Source: Chitinophagaceae bacterium (GTDB taxonomy: Bacteria; Bacteroidota; Bacteroidia; Chitinophagales; Chitinophagaceae). From it: 64,000 bases of DNA. This document shows, one piece after another, positions 18,816 through 27,611 of the stretch; within the stretch, counting starts at the first letter, position 1; the number at the start of each line of letters is the position of its first letter. The stretch is from positions 186,001 to 250,000 of the forward strand of contig JADKIE010000004.1 in assembly GCA_016721385.1 (NCBI GenBank), given 5' to 3'. A program made the translations under genes and the position numbers. The notes under the pieces were generated by a model. That model was not told the origin of the DNA. It worked only from the letters and a program-made list of their open reading frames with translations, and made no database searches.

Positions 18816-20454
18816 ATGAACCGTTCAACAAATAAATATCAGACAATTATATTTTTTCTCTGCGTCTTTGCGTCTTTGCGGTTAATGTCTTCATGCACTA
18901 ACCATCAACACTCCAATAAAAAAATATTCCACTATAACGAAAGCAGCGGCTTAACCAGCCTCGATCCTGCATTTGCAAAAAATAAACAGGTAATGTGGGC
19001 TGTACATCAGGTGTACAATACATTAATTGAAATAGACAGCAATATGCACATGGCTCCTTCATTGGCAAAGCATTGGGATATTAGTGCCGATAATAAAACT
19101 TTTACATTTTATTTACGAGACAATGTGTTTTTTGCCAATGATGATTGTTTTAAAAACATTCCCCGAAAATTAACTGCAAGCGATGTGGAATATAGTTTTT
19201 ACAGAATAATTGATAAAGCAACCGCCAGCCCAGGAGCATGGATTTTTAACAACAGAGTTGATAGTATTGAACCGTTTAAAGCAATTAACGACACTACGTT
19301 TCAGTTAAAATTACAACGACCTTTTCAGTCTATTTTAGGAATTTTAAGTATGCAATATTGCAGCATTATTGCTAAAGAAGCAGTAGCGTTTTATGGTAAC
19401 GATTTTCGCCGTCATCCGGTTGGTACCGGCCCATTTAGTTTTGTTGCCTGGGAAGAAGGACAAGCCTTGGTTTTGAAAAAGAACGAAAATTATTTTGAGA
19501 AAGATACTGATGGAAAACAACTTCCGTATTTAGACGGAATTAAAGTAAGTTTTTACGATAGCAAGGCCACAGAGTTTTTAGAGTTTCAACAAAACAGATT
19601 AGATTTTATTGATGATATTGATGCCAGCTTTAAGGATGAAGTGTTAACTAAAACCGGCAATTTAAAAGATAAATGGAAAGGTAAAATTGAATTGCAAAAA
19701 CAACCGTATTTAAATATTGAGTACCTAGGTATTTTGGTAGATGAACAAAATGAACTGGTTAAAAATTCTCCCTAAAATTAAAGAAAATACGCCAGGCAAT
19801 TAACTATGGATTTGACAGAAAAAATGATGTTATACTTACGTAACAGCATAGGAATTGCTGCCCAAAGTGGCTTTGTGCCATGCGGTTTGCCAGCTTTGAT
19901 TCTGTTAAAGTAAAAGGATATTCATTTAACCCCGAAAAGGCAAAACAATTATTGGCTGAGGCTGGATTTACCAATGGCAAAAGTTTGCCAACCATAAAAT
20001 TGCTAACGATTCCTATTTACGGCGATTTAGGTAGTTATATTGCCAATGAGTTGCAACAAGTAGGTATAAATGTTCAAGTAGAAGTAATTCAAAAAAGTTT
20101 ATTAATGGAACAAATGGCAAAAGGCTCGGCTACGTTTTTTAGAGGAAGTTGGATAGCAGATTACCCTGATGCAGAAAATTACCTGAGTGTTTTTTACAGC
20201 AAAAACCCTGCACCACCTAATTATACCAGATACAAGAATATGGTTTACGATGGATTGTATGAAAGGGCATTGGCAGAAAAAATGACACACTACGTTATAG
20301 TTTGTATCAGCAAATGGATAAACTGATTATTGAAGATGCTCCGGTAGTGCCGCTTTGGTACGATATGGCTATTCATTTGGTACATAATAATATTCACAGT
20401 TTTCCACCCAATAGTTTAAATTTATTGGAGTTGCGAAGGGTAAAAAAAGATTAG
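18816..20454 (+). CDS. Peptide/oligopeptide ABC transporter substrate-binding lipoprotein (three frame breaks)
   Basis: This extracytoplasmic solute-binding protein of family 5 (DppA/OppA-like) would be about 547 residues. The N-terminus has a lipobox (LRLMSSC, Cys at about residue 27), then GLTSLDPAFAKNKQVMWAVHQVYNTLIE, LTASDVEYSFYRI and RRHPVGTGPFSFVAWEEG. Breaks lie near 19770 (C3 for C4), 19825 (A6 for A7) and 20284 (A6 for A7). Repair yields LKKIRQAINYGFDRKKMMLYL, then GYSFNPEKAKQLLAEAGF, SWIADYPDAENYLSVFYS and finally APVVPLWYDMAIHLVHNNI, ending at TAG 20452-20454. No permease genes are adjacent. The gene is divergent from the M1 peptidase, which may generate its peptides; that link is inference. 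Confidence 0.85.
18857..18888. repeat. CTCTGCGTCTTTGCGTCTTT-type dispersed repeat inside a signal peptide
   Basis: This stretch resembles a repeat that I recall as frequent in intergenic DNA of Chitinophagaceae. It has two TGCGTCTT units followed by TGCGGTTAATG. Here it encodes LCVFASLRLM, the hydrophobic part and the lipobox start of the binding-protein signal peptide. Confidence 0.5.
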
Positions 20455-20485
20455 GACAAAATTCTTTATGTTTTGGAAAAATGTC

Positions 20486-20493
20486 TATCTTTG
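20486..20493 (+). promoter_or_regulatory. Minus-7 element (TAtcTTTG) of the RES-Xre module
   Basis: TATCTTTG lies 21 bases before the antitoxin ATG at 20515. It matches the minus-7 consensus, but no TTG lies at the standard spacing. Transcription from it would exclude the longer TTG start at 20473. Confidence 0.5.
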
Positions 20494-20514
20494 TGTTATA
20501 TATATGGTAATAAA

Positions 20515-20940
20515 ATGAAAGCAAAAACACCCAAAGAAAAAATTTATAAAGAATATGCCCTTAACGAAGATGATGGCTTTAGTGTAGTAAATGAACCAGC
20601 TGCTGTGTATGCCACTTCTTTTAACGATATGATTACAGTATCTAATTACGATAAAGATTTTGCCGCCGATTTGCTTGATATTTCTTACAAAACCATTACC
20701 CGTTATCAAAAAGAAAAAAAGAAGCTTAGTCCTTTGCAAAGCGAATATGTGTTAAAAACAATTGCACTTTACAACAAAGGCGAAAAAGTATTTGGCTCTG
20801 CCGAAAGTTTCACCAACTGGCTTAATAAACCTGCATTTGGCCTAGGTAATAAAATTCCCAATAAACTAATTACTACTGTTACCGGCATTAATCATATTAT
20901 TGACGAACTAAACCGTATTGCACACGGAGATTTAGCTTAA
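20515..20940 (+). CDS. Xre/MbcA/ParS-type antitoxin of a RES-Xre module
   Basis: The antitoxin has 141 residues from ATG 20515. The N-terminal part has a Xre-like DNA-binding helix bundle (FAADLLDISYKTITRYQKEKKKL, about residues 50-72). The C-terminal DUF2384 toxin-binding domain reads KVFGSAESFTNWLNKPAFGLGNKIPNKLI, with the conserved F-x-x-WL and P-x-x-L(I) positions. It ends 7 bases before the RES-domain gene, the usual antitoxin-first order. A longer ORF starts with TTG at 20473, but the promoter element supports the ATG. It is likely autoregulatory, as in other RES-Xre systems. Confidence 0.88.
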   Translation: MKAKTPKEKIYKEYALNEDDGFSVVNEPAAVYATSFNDMITVSNYDKDFAADLLDISYKTITRYQKEKKKLSPLQSEYVLKTIALYNKGEKVFGSAESFTNWLNKPAFGLGNKIPNKLITTVTGINHIIDELNRIAHGDLA

Positions 20941-20947
20941 TGTAATT

Positions 20948-21391
20948 ATGATTGTTTATCGTATAGCAAAGGAAGAGTACAGCAAAGCACTAAAAGCCAG
21001 CGGATACGCTGCCAGATGGAATAGCAAAGGTGCTTATGTAATTTATACTGCCGAGAGCCGATCATTGGCTTGCTTAGAAAGTTTGGTTCACAGAAGCGGA
21101 GAAGGTAATAATGCTTTGTATAAGGTAATGCTGATAAAAATCCCGGATACATTAAAAATGGACAGTATTGAAGAAAGTAGATTAAAAAAAGGTTGGCAAA
21201 AAATAGAAAACGTCTTCTACACACAAGCTATTGGAACAGATTGGCTTTCGACAGGTAAAAGTTGCATTTTAAAAGTTCCGTCTGTTATTATTAAAAACGA
21301 GGTTAATTATATTTTGAATCCTCAACACCCCGATTTTAAAAAGATAAAATTAACAGGAACAGAAGATTTTATTTTTGATGCAAGATTTTAG
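20948..21391 (+). CDS. RES-domain toxin (NAD+-degrading type)
   Basis: This is the intact 147-residue RES-family toxin. Conserved residues are visible: YRIAKEEYS (Arg at about residue 5), RWNSKGAYVIYTAESRSLACLESLVH (the R-(x)n-YTAES-(x)n-LE core with Glu and Ser). The RES family is known for NAD+ phosphorolysis or hydrolysis (e.g. MbcT) or ADP-ribosylation that stops growth. It forms an operon with the antitoxin just upstream and ends before a terminator at 21418. Confidence 0.9.
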   Translation: MIVYRIAKEEYSKALKASGYAARWNSKGAYVIYTAESRSLACLESLVHRSGEGNNALYKVMLIKIPDTLKMDSIEESRLKKGWQKIENVFYTQAIGTDWLSTGKSCILKVPSVIIKNEVNYILNPQHPDFKKIKLTGTEDFIFDARF

Positions 21392-21417
21392 CATTCTTTA
21401 ACCATAAATAAAAAATA

Positions 21418-21449
21418 AAAAAAGACTGCCAGTTACGGCAGCCTTTTTT
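21418..21449. terminator. Bidirectional rho-independent terminator
   Basis: The stem AAAAAAGACTGCC / GGCAGCCTTTTTT has one internal mismatch and a 6-base loop. It lies between the RES toxin gene (plus) and the large secreted-protein gene (minus) and serves both. Confidence 0.85.
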
Positions 21450-21465
21450 GTGCTTGGTTATCCAC

Positions 21466-23637
21466 TTATTCTTTCACTACTTTCCTAGCTATTTTACCTG
21501 TAGGTGTAAGCATTTCTAAAATATAACTGCCTTTTTGCAGTTGCCCTAAGTCTTTCAATACAACAATATTTTCGCCATTTTGTATGGTTATTTTTCTGGT
21601 AATGGCAACTCTGCCATCCATAGAAATAATGTGAATAGTTACATCTTCGTCTTTATCAGCAGCAATCACCAATTTGATATCATTAACAAACGGATTAGGG
21701 TACACAACATAGTTGTCAAAGTTGCTGCCACTTAATCGCAAAGCAATTACTTTGCTGTTTTCAAATTTTCCATTAATATCAATTATTCGTAATCGGTAGT
21801 AAACAATTTTAGAAAGAGTATTTAGTGGATCTGTAAACTGATACATCTGGCGTTGGGTTGAAGTTCCGGCAGCGTTTACAATACCACGTTTGCTGTAATA
21901 GATTCCATCATCGCTGCGTTCAATCTCAAACCGGTTGCTATTTAGTTCATTATCGGTTTCCCATCTTAATAAAGCAGCATTGTTATTTTGTATTGTGCCT
22001 GTAAAGGATATTAGTTTAACCGGAGTAGGGCTTCCGGCATTAATAGTTGCTGTGCCATCATCTACAAAAGGATCGCCAGCTTGTGAGGTTGCATTAATAC
22101 GTGCTGTATTCACAATGGTACCGGGTAAAGTGCCTGCAGTTACTTTAAATTTTAAAACATATGTTTCGGCAGGGGCAATTACTCCACCAACTGTACCTGT
22201 AGCCCCATTACCTAAATTAAATTGTACATAATGTTTTGTTCCATTTACACCTTTGTAAGCCACATCTGCATCTAAAGCGTCTGTTTTTATTCCGGGAGTT
22301 ACTCCGGGGCAGCTAATAACTTCCATACTGCCCGGAACATAAGTTACATTGGCTGGTATTGTATCTGTAACTACAGTATTGTATGCAGTGCCTAAACCGG
22401 TATTACCGCCGGAAATTGTATATGTTAGTTTTTCGTTTGGCAGAACAATAATAATGCTACCACTTGCCGCCATTGCACTTTTGTTAAGTTCAATGGTAGG
22501 GTCTTTCATTTTAATTACAAAATTTATAAGGCTTGGGAAGTATTGATCTGCTTCTGTGCCAAATAAAATTGCTACATCAGTAGCGTTGGGTAATATACCA
22601 TAACCTACACCAACTTCAATTTCATCAATATCAATACCCATTTGATTAGTGTAGTTTGGATTTTTTGTACTAACATTAACGCCATTTTTTGTAATACTAC
22701 CATTCCACATATTAGTAGCCGGGTTCATAGCATTACTGTAAGTGTTACCATTAATTTTTAAGTAATCTCCTGCAGGGTTACCTGGTGATGAACTTAAATT
22801 TGCATCACCTTCCCATGTCATTTCACTCATAATTGCATCTGCAGATACTAACGGGTTGTTAGGTACATTTAAACCATTGAGTGTAATAGATTGAGATGTT
22901 GTAGATCCTCCGTTATAAACTTGTAAATAACCATCGTAAATTCTCACACTATTGTACGATAATGCCGGATTTTCATAAACAACAACTATAGCCCAACCTC
23001 CATAACGTCCGCCACCGCTAATAGAACCGGTAGTAAGAGGAATATCCGCCACAGTATATGTTTGAGTTCCGGTGTTAGCCATAAACGTAGTAATGTCTAT
23101 GTACGCTTGATAAACCCAGTCTGTAGTATTAATGGAGTATTGATCTACATTGGCGGCTGCAGTAAACACAGTAGAGTATGCACCCGTTCCTCTACGAATT
23201 TTTACTTTCCTAAGTGTATCAGGAGCTGCTGTAACTACAGATTTTGCAATACGGCCACCCCAATACAAACGGGCAAATTTTATAGTGTTAGTACCAACTG
23301 GTAATGTAAAATTGGAAGAAGATGAATTTGCTGTGGATGATATACCATCTATATCTATCAACTGCATGTTTTCATTGTCATTACCATATTGGCTAAACCC
23401 TAATCCACCTTGTCCATTGCCTGCATCCCCGGTTTCGTTCATTTTTGTTAAGTTGGGCACACCGGCATCAACAATATGTAAACTTGTATTGCCAAAAATT
23501 GTACTGGAGCCTTTTATGTTATCTGTATAAATTAAAGAGTAAGGCTTAATTACCTGAGCTAAAAATGTGTTTAAAAAGAGTATTGAGATAATTAAAAGAG
23601 TTAACTTATTTGCTGGGATAAATTTTAGCGGTTTCAT
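21466..23637 (-). CDS. Secreted DUF11-repeat protein with type IX secretion sorting domain
   Basis: The 723-residue intact protein has a signal peptide (LTLLIISILFLNTFLAQ). A long N-terminal beta-rich region (about 30-380) includes FTLPVGTNTIKFARLYWGGRIAK and YGGWAIVVVYENP. A DUF11-like domain follows (about 385-530: ELNKSAMAASGSI, VVTDTIPANVTYVPGSM). Then comes PVKLISFTGTIQNNNAALLRWETDNELNSNRFEIERS, a fibronectin-like region common in these proteins. The C-terminus is a type A sorting domain (VVYPNPFVNDIKLVI, GSYILEMLTPTGKIARKVVKE). The sorting domain indicates export across the outer membrane by the type IX system and probable surface anchoring. A structural or adhesive role is likely but not shown. 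Confidence 0.88.
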   Translation of the reverse strand: MKPLKFIPANKLTLLIISILFLNTFLAQVIKPYSLIYTDNIKGSSTIFGNTSLHIVDAGVPNLTKMNETGDAGNGQGGLGFSQYGNDNENMQLIDIDGISSTANSSSSNFTLPVGTNTIKFARLYWGGRIAKSVVTAAPDTLRKVKIRRGTGAYSTVFTAAANVDQYSINTTDWVYQAYIDITTFMANTGTQTYTVADIPLTTGSISGGGRYGGWAIVVVYENPALSYNSVRIYDGYLQVYNGGSTTSQSITLNGLNVPNNPLVSADAIMSEMTWEGDANLSSSPGNPAGDYLKINGNTYSNAMNPATNMWNGSITKNGVNVSTKNPNYTNQMGIDIDEIEVGVGYGILPNATDVAILFGTEADQYFPSLINFVIKMKDPTIELNKSAMAASGSIIIVLPNEKLTYTISGGNTGLGTAYNTVVTDTIPANVTYVPGSMEVISCPGVTPGIKTDALDADVAYKGVNGTKHYVQFNLGNGATGTVGGVIAPAETYVLKFKVTAGTLPGTIVNTARINATSQAGDPFVDDGTATINAGSPTPVKLISFTGTIQNNNAALLRWETDNELNSNRFEIERSDDGIYYSKRGIVNAAGTSTQRQMYQFTDPLNTLSKIVYYRLRIIDINGKFENSKVIALRLSGSNFDNYVVYPNPFVNDIKLVIAADKDEDVTIHIISMDGRVAITRKITIQNGENIVVLKDLGQLQKGSYILEMLTPTGKIARKVVKE

Positions 23638-23805
23638 AATGCATAAGTTTAGAATTACGTATGCAAAATATTATGTAAAGCATTTTGTACCAATGACGAT
23701 GGTCAAAGCAAAGGGGAATTGTTGTCAATAATGTAAAGTGTAAGTTGCTAGTTTTTTTCAATTTCGATTTAAACACTTTTTCAAATTTCTCTAATTTAGG
23801 TTGTA

Positions 23806-24396
23806 TCACCATTTGGCAATATCCTGGCTGCTATTGTTATTGTAATAATTTTGATGATAATTTTCTGCCGGATAAAATACATCCATTTTTTCTATTGTTG
23901 TTACTATTGGATTAGTAAAAGCACCACTATTATTTAATTCGGCTTTATATTTTTCTGCTTTGTTTTTTTGCTCATCATTGTGGTAAAAAATTACACTACG
24001 GTATTGTGTGCCCACATCTGCCCCTTGACGGTTTAGTGTGGTAGGGTCGTGTACTTGCCAAAACACTTCTAGCAATTCATCAAAACTAATTTTTGTTTTA
24101 TCATATTCAATATTTAAACACTCGGCATGGCCGGTTGTTTTACTGCAAACCTGCTCGTAGGTAGGGTTTTGTATATGGCCGCCACTGTAACCACTGGTAA
24201 CTTTTTGTACACCTTGCAGTTGTTGAAAAATAGCCTCTGTGCACCAAAAGCATCCTGTGCAAAAAGTAGCAGTATCTAAACTTTGAGTAGTTGCAGTAGA
24301 GTCCATTATGTTATTTTTTGTAGTTATAGTTTGCTTTTGTGCACAGGAAGAAAATGCAATAAAACTAATGAGCGAATAAAGAAAAACCTTTACCAT
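23806..24396 (-). CDS. msrA: Peptide methionine-S-sulfoxide reductase, lipoprotein form
   Basis: The 196-residue MsrA has an export signal with lipobox (ISFIAFSSCAQKQ). The catalytic motif is FCTGCFWCTEAIF (active-site Cys in GCFWC), with YSGGHIQNPTYEQVCSKTTGHAE and FWQVHDPTTLNRQGADVGTQYRS. It reduces methionine-S-sulfoxide in proteins, here in the periplasm or at the membrane judging by the signal. It is an intact single gene ending at TGA 23806-23808. Confidence 0.95.
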   Translation of the reverse strand: MVKVFLYSLISFIAFSSCAQKQTITTKNNIMDSTATTQSLDTATFCTGCFWCTEAIFQQLQGVQKVTSGYSGGHIQNPTYEQVCSKTTGHAECLNIEYDKTKISFDELLEVFWQVHDPTTLNRQGADVGTQYRSVIFYHNDEQKNKAEKYKAELNNSGAFTNPIVTTIEKMDVFYPAENYHQNYYNNNSSQDIAKW

Positions 24397-24504
24397 GTTT
24401 TAATTTTAAGCAATTTACCAAAGTAATTTTAGTTAGATTGCAATGCTATTTTTTGTTTGGGTAAGTTTAACAAATCACAATTATATTTTATGGTATCACC
24501 ATAT

Positions 24505-24560
24505 TGCAAAGCCCAACTGTATTGGCGTCGCACTCTTGTGCAAAATAACATTATTCATCT
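24505..24560. repeat. Dispersed repeat, copy 2 (GGCGTCGCACTCTTGT core)
   Basis: This is the second copy of the 16-base core seen near 5655-5700, with related flanks. It sits directly before, and partly within, the proposed 5' end of the PPC-domain lipoprotein gene. Confidence 0.6.
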
Positions 24561-25035
24561 TTTGGCTTTCGGTTTGTTAATGTGTGTGTTACCTTCGTGT
24601 ATGCATAAAAATGAATTGCCAATAGAATCTACCAAAACCTATGCCTTTCGCTTAAAACCGGGGCAAGATCTTAAAGAGGAAATTCAAAAATTTGTAAGTG
24701 AAAGGCAAATTGCTGCAGGCTGGATATCTACTTGCGTAGGTAGCTTAACGCATTACAATATTCGCTTTGCCAATCAACCTAACGGAAGCAGCGATAGCGG
24801 TCATTTTGAAATAGTAAGTTTGGTGGGCACCATTTCTGTAAACGGCTCACATATACACATAAGCGTAAGTGACAGCACCGGTAAAACTATTGGCGGACAT
24901 TTATTAGAGGGTTGCAAAATTTATACTACTGCCGAAATAGTAGTGCAAAGCAGCAGTAATTTTAATTTTAAAAGAGAAAAAGATGGTTCAACACCTTGGG
25001 AGGAATTAACGGTAGAAGAGAAGAATCAAAATTGA
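24538..25035 (+). CDS. PPC/DUF296-domain lipoprotein
   Basis: The DUF296 (PPC) domain covers most of the protein: YAFRLKPGQDLKEEIQKFVSERQIAAGWISTCVGSL, then ISVNGSHIHISVSDSTGKTIGGHLLEGCKIYTTAEIVV, including the G-x-HxHxxxS-(x)n-GGHL signature. A lipoprotein-like N-terminus precedes it (LAFGLLMCVLPSCMHKNE). The start is uncertain: GTG 24538 gives a plausible signal peptide but lies at the end of the dispersed repeat; ATG 24580 would give a very short one; the frame is open to 24457. Stand-alone bacterial PPC proteins have no firm role. Confidence 0.78.
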   Translation: MQNNIIHLLAFGLLMCVLPSCMHKNELPIESTKTYAFRLKPGQDLKEEIQKFVSERQIAAGWISTCVGSLTHYNIRFANQPNGSSDSGHFEIVSLVGTISVNGSHIHISVSDSTGKTIGGHLLEGCKIYTTAEIVVQSSSNFNFKREKDGSTPWEELTVEEKNQN

Positions 25036-25088
25036 TATAAAATCATCCTCGTACTTTTGCTCGTAACAAAATTTTTGAAAGGGCAATT

Positions 25089-27187
25089 ATGAAATTTTTC
25101 CCGAATCGGCTTTAACACAATTAGAATACGAAAAGGTTAAACTATTACTATCTAATTATTGCAAAACAGAATTTGGCAAAGCCAAAGCAGCATCTTTACG
25201 CATTCATACCAAAAAATCATTTATTGATTTAGAACTGCTGCAAACCAACGAGTACAAACTTATAACTCAAAGCGGACAGCATTTTCCAAATGACTTTTCT
25301 ATAAATATTGCGAAAGAATTAAAGCTTTAGGTATACAGGGTGCTGTATTAAGCGGCGATCAGTTTTACTCATAAAACGGTTAACAGAAAATACGAATAAT
25401 ATTTTCGCTGGTTCGATAATGAACGCAGGCAAGCTTATGCAGCCTTGGCAAAAGTTATTGCCGATACGTATTACGAAAAAGCCATACCTCAGCTAATTGA
25501 TGAAATATTAGACGAAACCGGCAATGTAAAAGATACGGCCAGCGAAGACCTTGCTAAAATACGTATGAACCTTTATCGCAAACGAAACGAATTGCGACGC
25601 TTGTTTGATAAAATTGTAAGTAAGTTAAATAAGCAAGGTTACTTAACCGATATTGAAGAGAGTTTTATGAATGGCCGCAGGGTACTGGCTGTTTTTGCCG
25701 AGCAAAAACGAATGATAAAAGGAGTACTGCACGGCGAAAGCGATAGCCGGCGTACCACCTTGATTGAGCCTGAAGAAACCACCGAACTAAATAACGAAAT
25801 ATTTTCCCTTGAGCATGAAGAGAGCAGGGAAGTGTATAAAATTTTGCGTACGCTTACAAAAAACGTTGGCGTTTATGCCTCACTGTTAAAAACATATTTT
25901 GATATTGCCGGCGAGTACGATTTTATTAATGCAAAGGCCAAATTGGCAATAGATATGAATGCCAATCATCCGCAGGTATTTGATAAAGCACATGTGCATC
26001 TAATTCAGGCTTATCACCCCTTACTTTTTTTGTACAACAAGGCTAATAATAAACCAACTATACCGGTTAACCTTACCCTAAACGAAAAGCAACGCATATT
26101 GGTAATTAGTGGCCCTAATGCAGGTGGTAAAACAGTTACACTTAAAACAGTTGGGTTGCTGCAATTAATGGTGCAAAGTGGTTTGCTGGTACCTGTTCAT
26201 GCAGATAGTGAAATGGGCATTTTTAAGCAAATAATGATTCATATTGGCGATACTCAAAGTCTGGAGTTTGAGTTAAGTACTTATTCATCGCACCTAAAAA
26301 ATATGAAGCATTTTATGGAAAATGCCAATGGTAAAACATTGTTTTTTATTGATGAACTGGGTAGTGGAAGCGATCCCAATTTAGGCGGAGCATTTGCCGA
26401 AGTTATTATGGAAGAATTGGCATTTAAACACTCCTTTGGTATTGTAACCACACATTACCTCAATTTAAAAGTAATGGCAAATAAAGTAGCCGGAATTATT
26501 AACGGAGCTATGCAGTTTGATGAAAAGAATTTGCTGCCCATGTATAAGTTAATAACAGGCAAACCCGGCAGCTCTTATACTTTTTCGATTGCTGAAAGAA
26601 TTGGCTTGGATAAAAAATTAATTCAAAAAGCAAAAGCGTTGGTAGATGAAGATCATTTTACGTTGGATAAACTTTTAAACCGAACCGAACAAGATTTACA
26701 ACATATTGACAAAGAAAAAAATGAACTGCAAAAATTATTAAAAGAAAACGAACGCCTTAAAAAAGAAATGCAGCAGGTTTTAAACAAAGAAAAGCATTTG
26801 CAGGAAGTAGAACGATTAAAGCATCAAAACAAAATATCGGAAGATAAACTACAGTACCTTAAAGACATGGAACGACGCCTTAAGGCAATGATAATAGAAT
26901 GGCGTAAAGCCGAGGATAAGGATAAAGTGGTAAAAATGATACATGCTTTATTGTTTAACCAAAAAGAGAAAATGGTTACCGAAAAGCATCAGAAAAAGCT
27001 AAACGAAAAGTTTGTAGAAATTGGTGGTGATATTAAGATTGGCGATAAAGTGAAGATGAAACAGAACCGGCAAATAGGAATTGTAAAAGAAATTAAAGGG
27101 AAAAAAGCTGTGCTACAAGTTGGTGTAATGCCTATTACTGTTGATTTAAAGCAACTTATTGTTGTGAAAGACAAAGAGCTACAATAA
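25089..27187 (+). CDS. mutS2: MutS2-type ATPase without a visible Smr domain (frameshifted N-terminus)
   Basis: This is a MutS2-family protein of about 700 codons. The N-terminal ~115 codons (from ATG 25089) are broken by several one-base losses: CCCGAATCGG needs one more C, and further losses occur at about 25315-25400. Pieces read LTQLEYEKVKLLLSNYCKTEFGKAKA and LGIQGAVLSGDQF. From 25445 the frame is intact: core and clamp, Walker A SGPNAGGKTVTLKT, LEFELSTYSSHLKNM, Walker B LFFIDELGSGSDPNLGGAF, a long Lys/Glu-rich coiled coil (about residues 410-520 of this part) and a KOW-like strand set (IGDKVKMKQNRQIGIVKEI). The protein stops after LIVVKDKELQ, where the Smr nuclease domain of canonical MutS2 would begin. 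The family acts on recombination intermediates and collided ribosomes. Confidence 0.88.
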
Positions 27188-27240
27188 ATTAGTTTGCTCA
27201 ATTTTTTGGGTTGAACTATTTCAAAACGTATTTTTGCAGC

Positions 27241-27325
27241 GGAGAAATGGCAGAGCGGTCGAATGCGGCGGTCTTGAAAACCGTTGACTGTCACAGGTCC
27301 GGGGGTTCGAATCCCTCTCTCTCCG
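27241..27325 (+). tRNA. tRNA-Ser (anticodon TGA)
   Basis: This class II tRNA has an anticodon loop CTTGAAA (anticodon TGA) in stem CGGT/ACCG context, a variable arm TTGACTGTCACAGG-like, and T arm CCGGGGG-TTCGAAT-CCCTC. The acceptor GGAGAAA pairs with TCTCTCC except for A6:C67, a mismatch. Discriminator G, no encoded CCA. A terminator-like hairpin follows. Confidence 0.93.
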
Positions 27326-27335
27326 CTGAAACATT

Positions 27336-27365
27336 AGCCCGCTTTATTAAAGAGCAGGTTTTTTT
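27336..27365 (+). terminator. Terminator after tRNA-Ser
   Basis: An imperfect stem formed by AGCCCGCTTTA and TAAAGAGCAGGTT is followed by T7 that ends exactly at the GIY-YIG ATG (27366). Confidence 0.6.
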
Positions 27366-27611
27366 ATGGCATATTACACTTATATATTAAAAAGCTGTAT
27401 AGATGGTGGTTATTATTACGGCCACACAAAAGACACAAATAATAGGTTACAAAAGCATAACAGTGGAAAAGTGCGAAGCACTAAATCACGTAAACCCTTT
27501 GTACTACATTATGTAGAGGAATTTGAAACTAAATCCGAGGCATACTTGCAAGAAATGTTTTTTAAATCGGCTGAAGGGAAAAATTATTTAAGACAACGGC
27601 AAATTATTTAA
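27366..27611 (+). CDS. Small stand-alone GIY-YIG nuclease-domain protein
   Basis: This 81-residue protein consists only of a GIY-YIG domain (UPF0213-like). It starts MAYYTYILKSCIDGGYYYGHT (GIY-YIG variant YYTYIL then YYYGHT), with LQKHNSGKVRSTKSRKPFVLHYVEEFETKSEA (Arg/Lys and catalytic-type Glu regions) and ends FFKSAEGKNYLRQRQII. It is wedged between an intact tRNA-Ser and a damaged tRNA-Ser copy that begins at the base after its stop codon. It may be a homing-type nuclease of a tRNA-associated element; structure-specific repair is an alternative. The ORF starts immediately after the T run of the tRNA terminator. Confidence 0.88.
   Translation: MAYYTYILKSCIDGGYYYGHTKDTNNRLQKHNSGKVRSTKSRKPFVLHYVEEFETKSEAYLQEMFFKSAEGKNYLRQRQII

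Noticed and set aside
20473..20514. Longer N-terminus of the antitoxin from a TTG
   Set aside because: A minus-7 promoter element lies inside this stretch, so transcripts would start after the TTG; the ATG at 20515 is preferred.
23606..23812. Small minus-strand ORF between the T9SS protein and msrA
   Set aside because: Low-complexity composition, no recognisable start context, overlaps both gene ends; likely spurious.
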